In this document: positions 1 to 7,378 of the stretch, piece by piece | Position numbering within the stretch: position 1 is the stretch's first letter | Layout: each line of letters starts with the position of its first letter | NCBI GenBank assembly: GCA_017615495.1 | Contig: JAGAAA010000113.1 | Location: 1 to 13,349, forward strand | DNA length: 13,349 nucleotides | Direction: 5' to 3' | Source: Clostridia bacterium | GTDB lineage: Bacteria > Bacillota > Clostridia > Christensenellales > CAG-1252 | Notes under the pieces: generated by a model | Told to the model about the DNA's origin: nothing | The model's input: the letters and a program-made list of their open reading frames with translations, nothing else | The model's database searches: none | Position numbers and translations under genes: made by a program

Positions 1-340
1 CGCGGAAGAAGTCCGCCGCGCGCACCACGCCGTGCCTGCCGGTATCGTACGAAACGTCCTTGTTGCGCTTTAAGCCCATAAACTCGTCGGGGAGCTTATC
101 GTAGGCGCGTTCCAAACGGAAGGCAAGGCGACGGTCCACCACCTCTTCGGGCGGCAGAAAGAGGATGAAGCCGGGCTCAAAATCATGGTCTTTTGAAAAC
201 TCATCGTCATACCCCATGCACTCCGAACCGCTACCGCAAAGCCCCACCGCGACGATCCCCTCCAGTTCCGGAAATTCCTCGTGGAGCATCGGCGCGCCGT
301 ACTCTTCATAATACTTTTCCGCAATGGCAAGCCCTTTCAT
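1..340 (-). CDS. DUF4037-type nucleotidyltransferase-like protein (C-terminus cut by window edge)
   Basis: The first 113 residues are visible; the reading frame is open to the left edge. I recognise the N-terminal pattern of DUF4037 proteins: an opening helix (KGLAIAEKYYEEYGAPML), then a GSGSE turn at residues 36-40 followed by D51-H-D53 in 'FSKDHDFEPGF'. A G-S turn followed some 12-15 residues later by D-x-D is the metal-binding signature of the nucleotidyltransferase fold. Catalytic transfer of a nucleotide is therefore plausible, but the family's substrate is unknown to me. The ATG at 340 overlaps the stop of the TPR gene (ATGA, 4 bp) and is preceded by GGAGG at a good distance, inside the end of the TPR gene. 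The overlap implies coupled translation with the TPR and ATP-grasp genes upstream. Family assignment is fairly sure; function is not. Confidence 0.8.
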   Translation of the reverse strand, partial: MKGLAIAEKYYEEYGAPMLHEEFPELEGIVAVGLCGSGSECMGYDDEFSKDHDFEPGFILFLPPEEVVDRRLAFRLERAYDKLPDEFMGLKRNKDVSYDTGRHGVVRAADFFR

Positions 341-1188
341 TCTTTACCTCCGTAGATCCTCTCCGCTTCCGCTTTGAGCTCCGCTTCCACGCCAAACCAA
401 CCGTAATAACCAAAGACGGGGGCGCACTTTTCCGCCACGAAGGCATAATTGCCGTCCTTGCGAAGCCCCGGCTTTTTGAGCAGGTATTCTGCGTGTTCCA
501 AATGCCCTTCGATCTCCTTTTCCGCTTTTTCCAAGCCGAACTCTCGTTCCGCAAGGGAAGCAAGGTTCAAAAAAGTGATGGCGGCTTCGGGCTCGTTGCC
601 CTCCTGCTTCAACACGATGTCCAAGGCTTTTTGGTACAAAGCGCGCGCTTCGTCAAAGCGACTGAGGTCCACAAGCGCTAAGGCGAAGTTGTTGTAAAGA
701 CCGGCAAGGCGGCTATCTTCGGGCGGGAGCTTTTGCTCGTAGATCGCCTGCGCTTTTTCAAAAAGAGGGATGCCCTTCTCCGCCTGCCCAAAAGCCTTAT
801 AGACGGTGGCGGCGTTGAGCATTGCCGTAGCGGCGCTGACGCTGCCCGACAGATCGTTGAGGTCAATATAACGCACCGCCTTTTCGGCATAAGAGATGGC
901 TTCCTCGCGCCTGCCGAGTTTGCGGTAAAGTCCCATCAATTCTTCCGCGATGGTAAACTCGCCGCGAAGGTCGTTGCCTTGCTTTGCCTCCTCTTCCCAA
1001 TATTTGAGGTGGCGCTCCGCCCCTGCGTAATCGTTGTGACCGAGGTACTCGTCCAGCTTTGCGATCACACGCTGCGCGTCGATGGGTTTTACGTTGTCCT
1101 TCTTGTAAGCATCCACGCAGAAAGGGCATTGCGGATCGGTATAATCGGTGACTTCCATTTCGGCAGGCGTGAATTCCTTCTCGTTCAT
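337..1188 (-). CDS. Tetratricopeptide-repeat protein with N-terminal CPFC motif
   Basis: A 283-residue soluble protein with no signal peptide or membrane segment. Residues about 40-236 are helical hairpins with TPR spacing; the clearest units are around 74-107, 115-150, 160-193 and 202-236, with the usual pattern of small residues and Tyr/Leu (for example 'FDEARALYQKALDIV'). TPR arrays normally bind partner proteins. The N-terminus carries C21-P-F-C24 and there is another Cys at 255 in a conserved-looking tail (EKCAPVFGYYGWFG), so a metal site is possible but unproven. The start is placed at 1188, not at the ATG 138 bases upstream, because AGGAGG lies 6 nt before 1188 and the ATG overlaps the ATP-grasp stop by 4 bp. 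Its own stop overlaps the DUF4037 start the same way. It is probably a scaffold or adaptor for those two partners; the exact role is unknown. Confidence 0.85.
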   Translation of the reverse strand: MNEKEFTPAEMEVTDYTDPQCPFCVDAYKKDNVKPIDAQRVIAKLDEYLGHNDYAGAERHLKYWEEEAKQGNDLRGEFTIAEELMGLYRKLGRREEAISYAEKAVRYIDLNDLSGSVSAATAMLNAATVYKAFGQAEKGIPLFEKAQAIYEQKLPPEDSRLAGLYNNFALALVDLSRFDEARALYQKALDIVLKQEGNEPEAAITFLNLASLAEREFGLEKAEKEIEGHLEHAEYLLKKPGLRKDGNYAFVAEKCAPVFGYYGWFGVEAELKAEAERIYGGKE

Positions 1189-2063
1189 CCTCTTCCTCCT
1201 TTTGCCATTTCGGACAAGATGTGTTTTGCGTAAAGTTCGGCGATGGGCACGCCGGTAACTTCGGTGATCAAAGCAAAATGCGCGTTGGAATTGACCTCGG
1301 TGACGAGGAACTTTTCGCCGTCCCACAAGAGGTCCACGCCGGCGTATTCCAAGCCCAAAAGCGCAGACGCTTTTTCCGCAAGGGCGCGAAGTTCCTCGGT
1401 GAGTTCCACCTTTTCACCCTTGCCGCCCAGCGCGGCGTTGGCGCGGAATTCGCCCTGCTCGGTGGCTTGCCGTTTCATTGCCGCCACGGCTTTTCCGCCG
1501 ATGGTGATCACGCGGTAATCGGCGGCGCCGCATTCAACGTACTTTTGATAAAGATGCGGCTCCTTCAAAAAACGCGCGCGAAAATCGTTTAGTTCCGCCC
1601 TGTTTTTCGCAAGGTAAACCTCCCGTCCGAAAGCGCCGAAGCACTTTTTGACGACGATGGGATAGCCGAGCTTTTGTTCCACGTAGTCCAAAAAAGAGGG
1701 GTCGTCTTCGCCCGCAAAAAACAGCGGTGAAGAAATGGTTTCGGGTTGCGGCAAGGGCAAAAGCGCAATGTGCGTGAGCATCTTGTCATCCGCCAATCGG
1801 ATGCTCTCCGCGCTGTTGAACAAACGGGCGCCCGATCTTTCCAAAAGACGGGCAAGATGGTCGTCTTTGTCCAAAAAGACGACGAAGTCGTAACAAAAAG
1901 AGCCCGTCAGTCCTTCGCCGACGCCAAGGTCGATCTCGCTCGCTTTGAGGAGGTCGACCGTAGCGCCCAAACCGCGAAGGGCGCGGGCAATGTTTTTTGC
2001 GCCGTCGTCGCCGCCTCGCCAATACGCGTTGACGACCACCGCTCCCTTAAGATTCGATGTCAT
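1185..2063 (-). CDS. RimK-like ATP-grasp ligase
   Basis: A 292-residue ATP-grasp enzyme, the length usual for RimK/LysX-type ligases that join a carboxylate to an amine through an acyl phosphate. Visible in order: an N-terminal pre-ATP-grasp domain (1-90); 'RLADDKML' with K94; the ATP-lid strand 'PIVVKKCFGAFGREVYL' (K139/K140 and the glycines at 143-146); hinge acid near 'YQKYVE' (175-177); 'DYRVITIGGK' (183-191); 'RANAALGG' (207-214), the RimK-type R-x-N...GG motif; and the metal ligands D244, E256 and N258 in 'GVDLLWDG' and 'TEVNSN'. The acceptor substrate cannot be read from sequence. The ATG at 2063 lies 17 bp inside metA and has only a poor ribosome binding site, so translation is probably coupled to metA; a GTG at codon 9 is an unlikely alternative. 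It overlaps the TPR gene by 4 bp. Confidence 0.88.
   Translation of the reverse strand: MTSNLKGAVVVNAYWRGGDDGAKNIARALRGLGATVDLLKASEIDLGVGEGLTGSFCYDFVVFLDKDDHLARLLERSGARLFNSAESIRLADDKMLTHIALLPLPQPETISSPLFFAGEDDPSFLDYVEQKLGYPIVVKKCFGAFGREVYLAKNRAELNDFRARFLKEPHLYQKYVECGAADYRVITIGGKAVAAMKRQATEQGEFRANAALGGKGEKVELTEELRALAEKASALLGLEYAGVDLLWDGEKFLVTEVNSNAHFALITEVTGVPIAELYAKHILSEMAKGGRG
1195..1200 (-). promoter_or_regulatory. Ribosome binding site fixing the TPR gene start
   Basis: Reads AGGAGG on the minus strand, 6 nt before the ATG at 1188, and lies inside the last codons of the ATP-grasp gene. It decides the start against a longer in-frame option whose extra residues are only an out-of-frame reading of the ATP-grasp gene. 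Confidence 0.85.
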
Positions 2064-2952
2064 ACGGGGTCACTTGGTAAACGTAATAGTTGAGCCAGTT
2101 GTAGAAGATCAGGTTTGCCGCGCTCTTCCAACTTACGTTTACGGCGTCGCCGCGTTCGGTAAAGTAATTTACCGGCGGCTCGATGGGCTCTCCTTTGTCA
2201 AGATCGCGCGTGTACTCTTTGTACAAGGTGTCGCGGTCGTACTCGGAATGCCCGGTCAAAAATATCTTTTTGTCGTCGCGGCTTTTCAAAATGGAAATGC
2301 CGCATTCCTTGCCGCGCGCCAAGATCTCAAGCTCGGGTACGGCTTGCGCCGCCGCCTGATCGATCTCGGTATGACGGCTCATCGGAATGTTGAAAACGTC
2401 GTCCATGCCCTTGAGGAGCGGATCGTAGGGGTTGACCGCGCTGTTTTTGTAAATACCAAACAGCTTTTTGGGCAACAGGTGCTTTTTGATGCCGTAGTGG
2501 TAGTAAAGCCCCGCTTGCGCGCCCCAACAGATGAAGAGGGTGGAGGTAACTGCCTTTTCCGCCCAGTCCATGATCTCGGTGAGTTCCTTCCAATACTTGA
2601 CCTCTTCAAACTCCAAGGTCTCCACCGGCGCGCCCGTGATAATCAAGCCGTCAAAACGTCTTTCGCGCACTTCGTCAAAGTTTTTGTAGAAGCGCGAAAG
2701 ATGCTCGCCCGACACGTGCGTGGGGGTGTAGCTGTCCGTTTTGATCAACGTGACTTTTACCTGCAAGGGGGAATTGGAGATCAAGCGCAACAGTTGCGTT
2801 TCGGTCTCGATCTTCGTGGGCATCAAGTTAACGATGGCAAGCTCAATGGGGCGGATGTCCTGCGTTTCGGCGCGGACGGACCCCATGACGAAGATGTTTT
2901 CCTCCGACAGGATCTTATAGGCGGGTAACGCCTTGGGGATGACGATAGGCAT
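2047..2952 (-). CDS. metAA: Homoserine O-acetyltransferase (MetA type, acetyl-CoA form predicted)
   Basis: A full-length 301-residue MetA/HTS-family enzyme that acylates the hydroxyl of homoserine, the first committed step of methionine synthesis. Numbering matches E. coli MetA exactly: K47 in 'NLMPTKIETE', nucleophile C142 in 'FICWGAQAG', and H235 and E237 in 'TGHSEYD'. Residue 111, in 'GAPVETLEFEEV', is Glu. In characterised MetA enzymes Glu111 goes with acetyl-CoA use and Gly111 (E. coli) with succinyl-CoA, so I predict O-acetylhomoserine as product although annotation pipelines usually write succinyltransferase. It starts at 2952 behind AAGGAGAAAAC, 9 bp after the metY stop, and metY encodes the enzyme that would use the product. 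No SAM riboswitch or T-box fits in the gap, so regulation must lie upstream of smpB or elsewhere. Confidence 0.95.
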   Translation of the reverse strand: MPIVIPKALPAYKILSEENIFVMGSVRAETQDIRPIELAIVNLMPTKIETETQLLRLISNSPLQVKVTLIKTDSYTPTHVSGEHLSRFYKNFDEVRERRFDGLIITGAPVETLEFEEVKYWKELTEIMDWAEKAVTSTLFICWGAQAGLYYHYGIKKHLLPKKLFGIYKNSAVNPYDPLLKGMDDVFNIPMSRHTEIDQAAAQAVPELEILARGKECGISILKSRDDKKIFLTGHSEYDRDTLYKEYTRDLDKGEPIEPPVNYFTERGDAVNVSWKSAANLIFYNWLNYYVYQVTPYDIES

Positions 2953-2961
2953 GTTTTCTCC

Positions 2962-4227
2962 TTATTTTGCGAGCGACTGCTCGATATCCGCGTAGATGTC
3001 CTCCGCGTTTTCCAAGCCGACGGAAAGGCGGATGAAATCTTCGCTGATGCCGCAATCGATCAGTTCCTTATCGGAAAGCTGACGATGGGTGGTGGACGCC
3101 GGATGCAACACGCAGGTGCGGCTGTCCGCGATGTGGGTAAGTTGACGGATCATCTTGAGGTTGCGGATAAAGTCCGCCGCCTTTGCCCTGCCGCCTTTGA
3201 CGCCAAAGCAGACCATGCCGCCAAAGCCGCCCTCGAAGTACTTTTTGGCAAGCGGGTAATTGGGGTCGTCCTCCAAGCCGCAGTACCTGACCCACGAAAC
3301 GTGCGGGTTTGCCTTAAGCTTCTTTGCGATCTCCAAAGCGTTGGCGCTATGTTGCTTCATACGAAGGTGCAACGTTTCGGTGCCGAGGTTAGCGAGGAAA
3401 GCGTTGAAGGGGGAGGGGCTGACGCCGATATCGCGCATATATTGCATTCTTGCCTTGAGTGCGAATGCCGCAGGGCCGCCTTCGTCAACGTAAACGGTGC
3501 CGTGATAGCTTTCGTCCGGAGTGACGAAGTCGGTATAACGGGGGTTGTTACGGAACTCAAAGTTACCGCCGTCCACGATCATACCGCCCACTGCTACCGC
3601 GTGGCCGTCCAAGTACTTGGTGGTGCTGTGCACCACGACGTTTACGCCGTACTTGAAGGGGGTGACCAAAACCGGCGTCGCGAGGGTGTTGTCCACCGCA
3701 AGCAAAAGACCGTGCTTTTTGCAGATCGCCGAATAACGATCAAAATCAAACACGACCATCGCAGGGTTGGCGACGGTCTCGCCAAACATCAATTTGGTGC
3801 GGTCGTCGATGAGCCCTTCGATCTCCTTATCGGTCATGCCCGGCTTGATAAAGCGGCATTCAATGCCCATCTTGGCAAGGGTGACCTTCAAGAGGTTGAA
3901 GGTGCCGCCATAAAGGGTGGGGAATGCGATGATGTTGTCCCCCGCGCTTGCGACGGTCAAAACGGTCACGAGCGTTGCCGCCTGACCGGAAGAAGTCATC
4001 ATGGAAGCCACGCCACCCTCAAGCAAGGCGAGCTTTTCTTCAAAAGCCGCGGTGGTCGGGTTGGAAATGCGGGTGTAGATGTGTCCGTCCTTGGGCACGT
4101 CGAAAAGGTGCGCCATTTCCTCCGGGGTGTCGTACGCATAAGTGGTGCTTTGATAGATGGGTATGACGTTGGCTTCGCCCGTCTTGGGTTTGTAACCGCC
4201 GTGCAAACAGATGCTTTCTTTTTTCAT
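2962..4227 (-). CDS. metY: O-acetylhomoserine sulfhydrylase / aminocarboxypropyltransferase (PLP enzyme)
   Basis: A 421-residue Cys/Met-metabolism PLP enzyme that replaces the acetyl group of O-acetylhomoserine with sulfide to give homocysteine. The Schiff-base lysine is K204 in 'VVHSTTKYLDGHAVAVGG'. The cofactor site also shows Y51-x-R53 in 'YTRISNPT', S80-G81 in 'MTSSGQA' and D179 in 'AVDNT'. The 421-residue length and the 'CLHGGY' opening point to the MetY branch rather than the shorter MetB/MetC enzymes. The ATG at 4227 follows TAAGGAGG, whose TAA is the smpB stop codon, so ribosome binding and smpB termination overlap. Together with metA it gives a direct sulfhydrylation route that bypasses cystathionine. 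Confidence 0.95.
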   Translation of the reverse strand: MKKESICLHGGYKPKTGEANVIPIYQSTTYAYDTPEEMAHLFDVPKDGHIYTRISNPTTAAFEEKLALLEGGVASMMTSSGQAATLVTVLTVASAGDNIIAFPTLYGGTFNLLKVTLAKMGIECRFIKPGMTDKEIEGLIDDRTKLMFGETVANPAMVVFDFDRYSAICKKHGLLLAVDNTLATPVLVTPFKYGVNVVVHSTTKYLDGHAVAVGGMIVDGGNFEFRNNPRYTDFVTPDESYHGTVYVDEGGPAAFALKARMQYMRDIGVSPSPFNAFLANLGTETLHLRMKQHSANALEIAKKLKANPHVSWVRYCGLEDDPNYPLAKKYFEGGFGGMVCFGVKGGRAKAADFIRNLKMIRQLTHIADSRTCVLHPASTTHRQLSDKELIDCGISEDFIRLSVGLENAEDIYADIEQSLAK

Positions 4228-4237
4228 GATGTCCTCC

Positions 4238-4681
4238 TTATTTTGCTCTTTCGGCCTCGCGGTCGAGTTGTTTTTCTTTTAGCGCTTGGCGCTTGTCGTA
4301 ATTGTGTTTACCTCGCGCAAGCCCGATCTCAAACTTGACCAAAGAATGCTTGAAGTAGATCTTGGTGGCGACGATGGTATATCCCTTGCGTTCCACCGCG
4401 GCGCGAAGTTTATCGATCTCACGCCTGTTGAGGAGCAAAGCGCGGTCACGCCTGCTTTCCAAGTTGAAGTAACTGCCCTTTTCGTAAGGGGCGATGTGGA
4501 AGTTTTCCAAAAGGACCTTGCCGTCCTTGATGGAAACGAAGCTATCGGCAAAACTCACCTTACCGCCGCGCACGCTCTTGACCTCGCTTCCCACGAGGAC
4601 GACGCCCGCCTCGTAAGTTTCGTCGATAAAATAGTCGTGATAGGCTTTTTTATTGGTTGCGATAACTTTGATCCCTTCCAT
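4238..4681 (-). CDS. smpB: SsrA-binding protein
   Basis: 147 residues with the family landmarks: 'GSEVKSVRGGKVSFADSFV' (31-49), 'NFHIAPYEKGSYFN' in the oligonucleotide-binding barrel, and a basic C-terminal tail after 'GLARGKHNYDKR' ending in 'DREAERAK'. SmpB carries tmRNA into ribosomes stalled on broken messages, and the tail occupies the empty mRNA channel. The start ATG at 4681 follows AGGAAA. In many Firmicutes smpB sits in a secG-rnr-smpB-ssrA neighbourhood; here secG is next but rnr is absent and no tmRNA gene is visible. A strong terminator stands immediately upstream, so how smpB and the methionine genes behind it are transcribed is an open question. Confidence 0.96.
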   Translation of the reverse strand: MEGIKVIATNKKAYHDYFIDETYEAGVVLVGSEVKSVRGGKVSFADSFVSIKDGKVLLENFHIAPYEKGSYFNLESRRDRALLLNRREIDKLRAAVERKGYTIVATKIYFKHSLVKFEIGLARGKHNYDKRQALKEKQLDREAERAK

Positions 4682-4687
4682 TTTCCT

Positions 4688-4714
4688 AAAAAAACGGGGG
4701 CAACGCTTGCCCCC
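4688..4714 (-). terminator. Rho-independent terminator after secG, directly before smpB
   Basis: On the minus strand an 8-bp perfect stem (GGGGGCAA / TTGCCCCC) with a 3-base loop is followed, after C and G-rich closure, by seven T residues. The T tract ends 6 nt before the smpB ATG, so it lies against the smpB ribosome binding site. It should end the secG transcript. Because no promoter fits between it and smpB, it may instead act as a leaky terminator or attenuator for the downstream operon. Confidence 0.88.
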
Positions 4715-4737
4715 TGTCCTTTGATATTGCCGTGCAC

Positions 4738-5031
4738 TTATGCCGCCGCAGTGGGCTTTACGATGAAGAAGATCACGGAGAGCACCAACATGACTGCGCC
4801 GAGGATGAGGGTCAAACGCTTCAAGATCTGCTCCTTGCTGCGTCCCTTATTCTTGCCGTAGAAGGTGTCGCTGCTGCCACCGGAGATAGCGGATACGCCG
4901 CCCGTCTCGCCTTCCTGCATCATGACGATAACAATGATCGCGATAGAGATCACGGTCATCAAAATGATCATCACTTCCGATACGACGCGCCTTGCGTCAC
5001 TATCAATTGCACTTAACAAAAATCCCAACAT
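4738..5031 (-). CDS. secG: Preprotein translocase subunit SecG
   Basis: 97 residues with two membrane segments, about 20-38 ('IILMTVISIAIIVIVMM') and 73-91 ('LTLILGAVMLVLSVIFFIV'), joined by the SecG loop 'GGSSDTFYGKNKGRSKEQILKRLT'-like region with its GGS, TFYGK and LKRLT landmarks. SecG assists SecYEG-mediated protein export. The reading frame can be extended three codons to a GTG at 5040, but AGGAG lies 8 nt before the ATG at 5031 and overlaps the GTG, so 5031 is the better start. It has its own promoter and is followed by a strong terminator, so it is probably a single-gene transcript with partial read-through into smpB. Confidence 0.94.
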   Translation of the reverse strand: MLGFLLSAIDSDARRVVSEVMIILMTVISIAIIVIVMMQEGETGGVSAISGGSSDTFYGKNKGRSKEQILKRLTLILGAVMLVLSVIFFIVKPTAAA

Positions 5032-5039
5032 GAGTTTCA

Positions 5040-5044
5040 CTCCT
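5040..5044 (-). promoter_or_regulatory. Ribosome binding site fixing the secG start
   Basis: AGGAG on the minus strand, 8 nt before the ATG at 5031. It overlaps the alternative GTG start at 5040, which excludes that codon. Confidence 0.8.
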
Positions 5045-5063
5045 AATCGATAATCGTTTTATC

Positions 5064-5092
5064 ATTCTATCATACCAAAAACAAAAACACAA
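5064..5092 (-). promoter_or_regulatory. Housekeeping promoter of secG with extended -10
   Basis: On the minus strand: -35 TTGTGT (5087-5092), 17-bp T-rich spacer, -10 TAGAAT (5064-5069), with TG one base ahead of the -10 (extended -10). Transcription should start near 5057, giving a leader of about 25 nt before the secG ATG. It lies in the 109-bp gap between spoIIE and secG. Confidence 0.7.
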
Positions 5093-5140
5093 CTATTTTA
5101 CGCAATTTTTCGCGGGGTGGGTGCTCGCGCGCGTTAGAGG

Positions 5141-7378
5141 CTATCCGACGCGTCGAAACAACCGGAGCGCTACGACGGTTTGATCATCCGCCTGCGAAAC
5201 GTAAGAAGCGTCCCTGACCACGTTGTCCGCAATGGTTTGCGGGTTGTTCGTTCTGCCGCTTTCCACCACCCGCATCATCCCGTCCGCGCCGATGGCGTCG
5301 GTGACGCCGTCGGTAGCCAGCACCACCACGTCGCCCGACCCGAGTTTTTTCCTTGAAACGCTGGGCTTGATCTCCCTGAGGATGCCGAGGGGGAGCGCCC
5401 CACCCTCCACGATCTCGCTGCCGCATTTCCGCTTGATCACCGATTCGGGAGCGGAAAGTTTGATGAAATCCGCTTCCGCCGTCCTTAGGTCCACGACGCA
5501 CATATCCAAGGTTTGGAAGGAGCCGTCGTTGCGCATCGTCAAAAGGTGATTGATGAGGGGCAAAACGGTTTTTTCCTCCACGCCGGTACGGTAAAAGTTT
5601 TCCACGAGGGAGATCGCCGCCGCGCTACCGCGGTTGGCTTCCTCCCCGCTGCCCATCCCGTCCGAAAGGGCGATCATGATCCTATCGCCGTTTAATCGAG
5701 TCACGCTTTTGGTGTCGCCGCACGCTTCGCTGCCTTCCTTGATGCGCACCGCTTGCCCGACGATGGCGTCAAAGGGAGGCGCGGAACGAAAACTTGCCGC
5801 CGCCGTGCCGGCGCCGAGCCGCGTGATCCCTTCGAGAAGCAGGGGCGTTTCCATCGCGCGAGAGACCGCTTGGAGAACTCGCTCTTCCTTTGCCCGCTCC
5901 TCTTCCAAAGTGACGGTCACCGCAGCGACGCCCTCTTCTTCCGCTACCATCGCGTCGTAAGAAAGGACGCCCGCCCGTCGAAGTTCCGCCAAGACCCGCT
6001 TTTCTCTTTTTCCGTCAAAGGAGACCGTCCGCCGGAGGTCCCGCCGGAGAACGTCCAATACCGCGGCGATCCCTTCCGCTTCCCCCGCAAGCTTCTCCCG
6101 CGTTTCGTTGCGAAGGGCGCATCGCGCTTTTTCCTCGCGGTAAATGTCCGTCGCTTCGTTGAGGGCGTCCAAAAACGCCTTGGCTTTGTGACAATTTCCG
6201 TTGAGATACGCCGGCAGATCGCAGATGGTAGCTTTGCCGTTTTTGAGGGCGCGGGCGATCGCCCCTTGAAACAGCGACGCGGTGCTTCCGCCCCCTTGAG
6301 CCAAACAATCGCGCAAGTTTTTGCATCCCACGCAAAGAGAGGAAGCGAACTCTTCGGAAAGGCGCTCCGCCGCTTGCTCTTCCCCGTCGCCTCCACCGAG
6401 TTCGAAGAGGGTTTCGGAAGTTTTCCGGAGCGCTTCGCCGATAAACCCGAGTTTTCCGACGATCTCAAGCCTCGTTTTATTTACGAGAGCGTAGGGAGAA
6501 GTTTTCTCTCCCCGTCCAAGCATCGCGGCGCCCTTGCGATAAAACTCGCCGGGCAAAAAGGCGCAAACGAACCCGCCCGAAAACAAGAATAGGAAATTGA
6601 GGGGTGAAAACGCTCCCGGAAACAACAAAAAGACCGCTCCTTCCGCCGCCAAAAGCGAAAAGGCGCAAAGCGCCTTCTTCCCCTTGAGCGCCTCGCAAAG
6701 CACGCAGGCGATCGCCGCTGCCACGACGGGCGAAACTTCCCCCGATACGGCGGTAGCCCCAATGGCAAACACCAGCGGCAACGCCCCCGTCGAAAGCAAA
6801 AACAGCGACGTCGGCAACAAAAAGGAAAGCAACAAATAGTAAGGCGAAACGCCAAAGTACGACACCTCGTACGACCCCGCGCCCAGCGCGAAGCAGACGA
6901 GTCCCGCGACCCAAAATTCCCATTCTCCAAACAAAAGAGTGCCCTTTTTGAGTTTGGACAGCCCCGGCAACAACAAAAAAGAGAACAACGCAGAAAGCGC
7001 GCCGTTTGCAAGCAAGAGCACCCACCCCTGAACGGGCAAAAACGCCATCGTTGGCAATTCCGCAAAAAAGGCGGAGATCACCGTATAAAACGGATGAGTC
7101 CTTTTTCGCCTGATCAAGCCGACTGCCTGCGGCACGCTCGCGCCGAAAACAAGCAGCGCCGCTTGCGCGAGAACTCGCCAACTCCTTCCCCACGCGAAGC
7201 GGGCGAGAACGTACGCCGCAGAAATCGCAAAGCAGTTTCCGCCAAGCGACAGCATTGGCAAATACGCCCCGCTGTAGAAAGGAGAAAGCCCCGGCGAAAA
7301 GGTCGCCGCGGAAAGAAAGACCGTCAGCGCAAAGCACGCCGAAAAGGAGAACACCATACGAAAAAACCGTCTTTTCAT
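5141..7378 (-). CDS. spoIIE: Stage II sporulation protein E, membrane PP2C-type phosphatase
   Basis: 745 residues, somewhat shorter than B. subtilis SpoIIE (about 827). Residues about 10-280 form a multi-pass membrane domain with many hydrophobic stretches. A middle region (about 290-520) contains C349-V-G-C352 and C358 and coiled-coil-like charged helices. The PP2C phosphatase domain (about 530-742) shows 'LSDGMGSGEEA' (D573), 'LATDGVTDA' (D690) and 'ADDQTVV' (D731, D732), the metal-binding acids of the family. SpoIIE localises to the asymmetric septum and dephosphorylates SpoIIAA to switch on sigma F in the forespore. The ATG at 7378 has only a weak ribosome site (GGAAG, 12 nt away). A Spo0A-type box lies upstream. 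This indicates a sporulating lineage. Confidence 0.95.
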   Translation of the reverse strand: MKRRFFRMVFSFSACFALTVFLSAATFSPGLSPFYSGAYLPMLSLGGNCFAISAAYVLARFAWGRSWRVLAQAALLVFGASVPQAVGLIRRKRTHPFYTVISAFFAELPTMAFLPVQGWVLLLANGALSALFSFLLLPGLSKLKKGTLLFGEWEFWVAGLVCFALGAGSYEVSYFGVSPYYLLLSFLLPTSLFLLSTGALPLVFAIGATAVSGEVSPVVAAAIACVLCEALKGKKALCAFSLLAAEGAVFLLFPGAFSPLNFLFLFSGGFVCAFLPGEFYRKGAAMLGRGEKTSPYALVNKTRLEIVGKLGFIGEALRKTSETLFELGGGDGEEQAAERLSEEFASSLCVGCKNLRDCLAQGGGSTASLFQGAIARALKNGKATICDLPAYLNGNCHKAKAFLDALNEATDIYREEKARCALRNETREKLAGEAEGIAAVLDVLRRDLRRTVSFDGKREKRVLAELRRAGVLSYDAMVAEEEGVAAVTVTLEEERAKEERVLQAVSRAMETPLLLEGITRLGAGTAAASFRSAPPFDAIVGQAVRIKEGSEACGDTKSVTRLNGDRIMIALSDGMGSGEEANRGSAAAISLVENFYRTGVEEKTVLPLINHLLTMRNDGSFQTLDMCVVDLRTAEADFIKLSAPESVIKRKCGSEIVEGGALPLGILREIKPSVSRKKLGSGDVVVLATDGVTDAIGADGMMRVVESGRTNNPQTIADNVVRDASYVSQADDQTVVALRLFRRVG

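Noticed and set aside
1945..2928. Plus-strand open frame of 327 codons opposite metA
   Set aside because: Antisense shadow of metA, whose catalytic residues are all present on the minus strand.
3085..4338. Long plus-strand open frame (417 codons) opposite metY
   Set aside because: It is the antisense of a clear PLP enzyme, has no family motifs and no ribosome binding site; the length comes from GC-rich codon structure.
4682..4737. tmRNA or other small RNA between secG and smpB
   Set aside because: The gap is only 56 bp and is fully explained by the terminator.
5032..5040. GTG start for secG three codons upstream
   Set aside because: The ribosome binding site AGGAG overlaps this GTG and is ideally spaced for the ATG at 5031.
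5101..5140. GC-rich stretch after spoIIE as a terminator
   Set aside because: The CGCG repeats can pair only weakly and no T run follows on the minus strand.
6015..6468. Extra minus-strand frames inside spoIIE
   Set aside because: Overlapping shadow frames rich in Arg/Ser without start signals; the SpoIIE frame carries all recognised motifs.
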